Assembly (NCBI GenBank): GCA_937890135.1
Contig: CALBYC010000167.1
Location: forward strand, 1-8,250
Source of the DNA: an uncultured Parabacteroides sp.
Lineage (GTDB): Bacteria; Bacteroidota; Bacteroidia; Bacteroidales; Tannerellaceae
Direction of reading: 5' to 3'
Length of the DNA stretch: 8,250 nucleotides
The position numbers were made by a program, and so were the translations under genes. This document shows positions 7,031 through 8,250 of the stretch, in pieces (the stretch's first letter is position 1; the number at the start of each line of letters is the position of its first letter). The notes beneath the pieces are model-generated. The model made no database searches. It saw nothing but the letters and a program-made list of their open reading frames with translations, and was not told the origin of the DNA.

Positions 7031-8004
7031 GCCAAGATTTCTTTCACTTTTAACTTTATTTGTTGCCATTTGTCCTCGGGAATCTGCGCCCCTATCACAT
7101 CGATGACATAACCGGACAGCATAGAACCTATCTGTGCGGACTGCCTCAATGAAGCGCCCACGGATTGACCATATAGAAAACCTGCCGCGAAGTTATCGCC
7201 TGCGCCCGTCGTGTCGACAGGTTTGCCCCCTTCGGCATCCACATGGATTACCTTGCCGTCACAACCGATCAAAGACCCTCTTTTGCCTAACGTAACCAAG
7301 GAAATATGGACTTGTTTTTCCAAAACATTCACCGCCTCCTCGGCTGGTTTGCCCGTGAACGCTTCCGCTTCGGACTCATTAGAAAAAAGAATATCCACAT
7401 ACTTCGGAATGATGTCGTCCAACAGCTCTTTAAAAGCATTGACAATGTTATAGTTCGCCAAGTCCAATGCGACCGTCAACCCCAAGCGTTTTGCCTTCTT
7501 CATGGTTTCACGCACCAACTCCTCATTGACAATCAAATAACCCTCGATGTAAATGCAATCATATCCTTTCAACAATTCGTCCGTTATTTCGTCGGGCGCG
7601 ATGGTAGGCGCCGGTCCCAAATAGGTGCCCATCGTACGTTCTCCATCCGGAGAAATAAATACCGTACATGAACCGGACATGCCGGTTGTCTTGATTAAAT
7701 GGGAAGCTGCATTGGAATCTTTTATCGCTTGCTCGTAAAAATCCGCCAAGTCGTCATCGCCCACTTTCCCGACGAAACCCGACTCTCCGCCTAAAAGAGA
7801 TATGGTCCGAATCGTATTGCAATTGGATCCTCCAGGAGCCTTCGTGGTCCGTACCCCTTTCTGGTATTCACGAATAAGCACCATTTGTTCCTTGGAAATC
7901 ATATCCATGGCACCTTTCTGAATGCCAATATTCACCAATGTTTTGTCATCATCCAGTTGGGACAATGCATCCACTAATGCATTCCCTAAACCTAATATCT
8001 TCAT
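7027..8004 (-). CDS. PfkB-family kinase (adenosine kinase-like sugar/nucleoside kinase)
   Basis: This cytoplasmic kinase of the ribokinase/PfkB superfamily transfers the ATP gamma-phosphate to a sugar or nucleoside. From ATG 8004 it has 325 residues, normal for the family. The N terminus MKILGLGNALVDAL is the usual first beta strand. GGSNCNT (58-64) corresponds to the substrate-side glycine motif, NESEAEAFTG (209-218) is the conserved N-x-x-E region, and DTTGAGD (264-270) is PfkB signature 2, with Asp270 the predicted catalytic base. Two upstream in-frame starts (ATG 8037 and TTG 8070) are unlikely, because they add residues not typical of the family and the -7 promoter element (8031-8024) falls downstream of both. 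Related Bacteroidetes proteins are often annotated as adenosine kinase. The substrate is not provable from these motifs, and ribokinase- or fructokinase-type activity remains possible. It is the first gene of a leftward unit with the S41 peptidase and is divergent from the tRNA genes. Confidence 0.92.
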   Translation of the reverse strand: MKILGLGNALVDALSQLDDDKTLVNIGIQKGAMDMISKEQMVLIREYQKGVRTTKAPGGSNCNTIRTISLLGGESGFVGKVGDDDLADFYEQAIKDSNAASHLIKTTGMSGSCTVFISPDGERTMGTYLGPAPTIAPDEITDELLKGYDCIYIEGYLIVNEELVRETMKKAKRLGLTVALDLANYNIVNAFKELLDDIIPKYVDILFSNESEAEAFTGKPAEEAVNVLEKQVHISLVTLGKRGSLIGCDGKVIHVDAEGGKPVDTTGAGDNFAAGFLYGQSVGASLRQSAQIGSMLSGYVIDVIGAQIPEDKWQQIKLKVKEILA

Positions 8005-8023
8005 TTTTTTCAAAATTTTTCCG

Positions 8024-8031
8024 CAAAGATA
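8024..8031 (-). promoter_or_regulatory. Predicted kinase promoter -7 element
   Basis: TATCTTTG on the minus strand is an exact TAnnTTTG match located 20 bases before the kinase ATG. Transcription would start around 8020, giving a leader of only about 15 nt, A-rich and without a clear Shine-Dalgarno site. No TTG is found at 19-21 bp upstream, so the -33 region is poor. Confidence 0.5.
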
Positions 8032-8062
8032 TTGCATATTTCGGAAATACCTTGTAATTTTG
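8032..8062 (+). promoter_or_regulatory. Predicted tRNA-Asn promoter
   Basis: TTG at 8032-8034 and TAATTTTG at 8055-8062 are separated by 20 bases. This fits the Bacteroidetes -33/-7 arrangement with an exact TAnnTTTG. Transcription would start near 8066, about 40 bases before the first tRNA. The -33 box directly abuts the minus-strand -7 element of the kinase promoter. Confidence 0.6.
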
Positions 8063-8106
8063 CAGTGCAATTCGAGAAAACAAAGGAAGTTGCGAATGGT
8101 GAAAAT

Positions 8107-8180
8107 TCTTCTTTAGCTCAGTTGGTTAGAGCATCTGACTGTTAATCAGAGGGTCCTTGGTTCAAGTCCAAGAAGAAGAG
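8107..8180 (+). tRNA. tRNA-Asn (anticodon GTT)
   Basis: The complete cloverleaf can be drawn. The acceptor stem TCTTCTT (8107-8113) pairs perfectly with AAGAAGA (8173-8179). The D stem is GCTC/GAGC (8116-8119, 8129-8132). The anticodon stem is TCTGA/TCAGA around loop CTGTTAA, with GTT at 8141-8143. The variable loop is GGGTC, and the T stem is CTTGG/CCAAG with loop TTCAAGT. The discriminator is G8180, as in other asparagine tRNAs. The 3' CCA is not encoded (CAA follows), so it must be added by the nucleotidyltransferase. It decodes AAC and AAU. Confidence 0.97.
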
Positions 8181-8200
8181 CAAACAACAACGGCAAAAAT

Positions 8201-8250
8201 TCTTCTTTAGCTCAGTTGGTTAGAGCATCTGACTGTTAATCAGAGGGTCC
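8201..8250 (+). tRNA. tRNA-Asn (GTT), second copy, cut by the window edge
   Basis: The 50 bases present are identical to the first 50 of the preceding tRNA, including the acceptor 5' arm, D arm, anticodon arm (GTT at 8235-8237) and variable loop. The window ends at the first base of the T stem. The start-to-start distance is 94 bases with a 20-base spacer, so both are probably processed from one transcript. Truncation is due to the window limit, not gene damage. Confidence 0.95.

Noticed and set aside
8005..8070. Upstream in-frame kinase starts at ATG 8037 and TTG 8070
   Set aside because: The extra residues do not fit the family N terminus, and the predicted kinase -7 element lies downstream of both starts.
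1..8250. CRISPR array, insertion sequence, prophage or invertible promoter
   Set aside because: No regularly spaced repeats, transposase or recombinase gene, or long terminal inverted repeats bracketing a promoter were found by reading both strands.

Overview
The window looks like ordinary chromosome from a member of the order Bacteroidales (Bacteroides, Parabacteroides or a close relative). The evidence is a SusC/SusD outer-membrane pair, promoters of the Bacteroidetes type (TAnnTTTG), A-rich leaders without strong Shine-Dalgarno sites, and GAGGGC-stem terminators. Base composition is moderate and fairly even, and I see no transposase, integrase, phage gene or CRISPR array. The genus cannot be fixed from the sequence alone.

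Layout, left to right. Bases 1-165 contain no convincing gene but hold several inverted repeats. A strong intrinsic terminator (166-192) ends a leftward two-gene operon: a SusC-type TonB-dependent transporter (1962-4979) followed 16 nt later by its SusD-type lipoprotein (233-1945). Upstream of susC, 4980-5292 is a 313-base gene-free stretch. It carries a TATATTTG promoter element preceded by a run of eight G (on the transcribed-sense minus strand), a leader of about 130 nt with a 9-bp tandem repeat and a chain of overlapping micro-ORFs, and the terminator of the next gene. A second leftward unit follows: a PfkB-family kinase (7027-8004), then an S41 C-terminal processing peptidase (5293-6972), separated by 54 nt that include a hairpin over the kinase stop codon. 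At the right edge two identical tRNA-Asn(GTT) genes run rightward in tandem; the second is cut by the window end. The kinase and tRNA promoters face away from each other and abut.

How the genes work together. SusC and SusD should form one outer-membrane uptake complex: SusD is the surface lipoprotein lid and SusC the TonB-driven barrel. No glycoside hydrolase, sulfatase, peptidase or dedicated regulator accompanies them, so the substrate cannot be inferred. The kinase (sugar or nucleoside) and the exported serine protease are housekeeping-type genes with no evident functional link to the uptake pair. The most unusual signals are non-coding: the G8 tract beside the susC promoter, the micro-ORF chain in the susC leader, and the shared kinase/tRNA promoter region. 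No clearly new system is visible.
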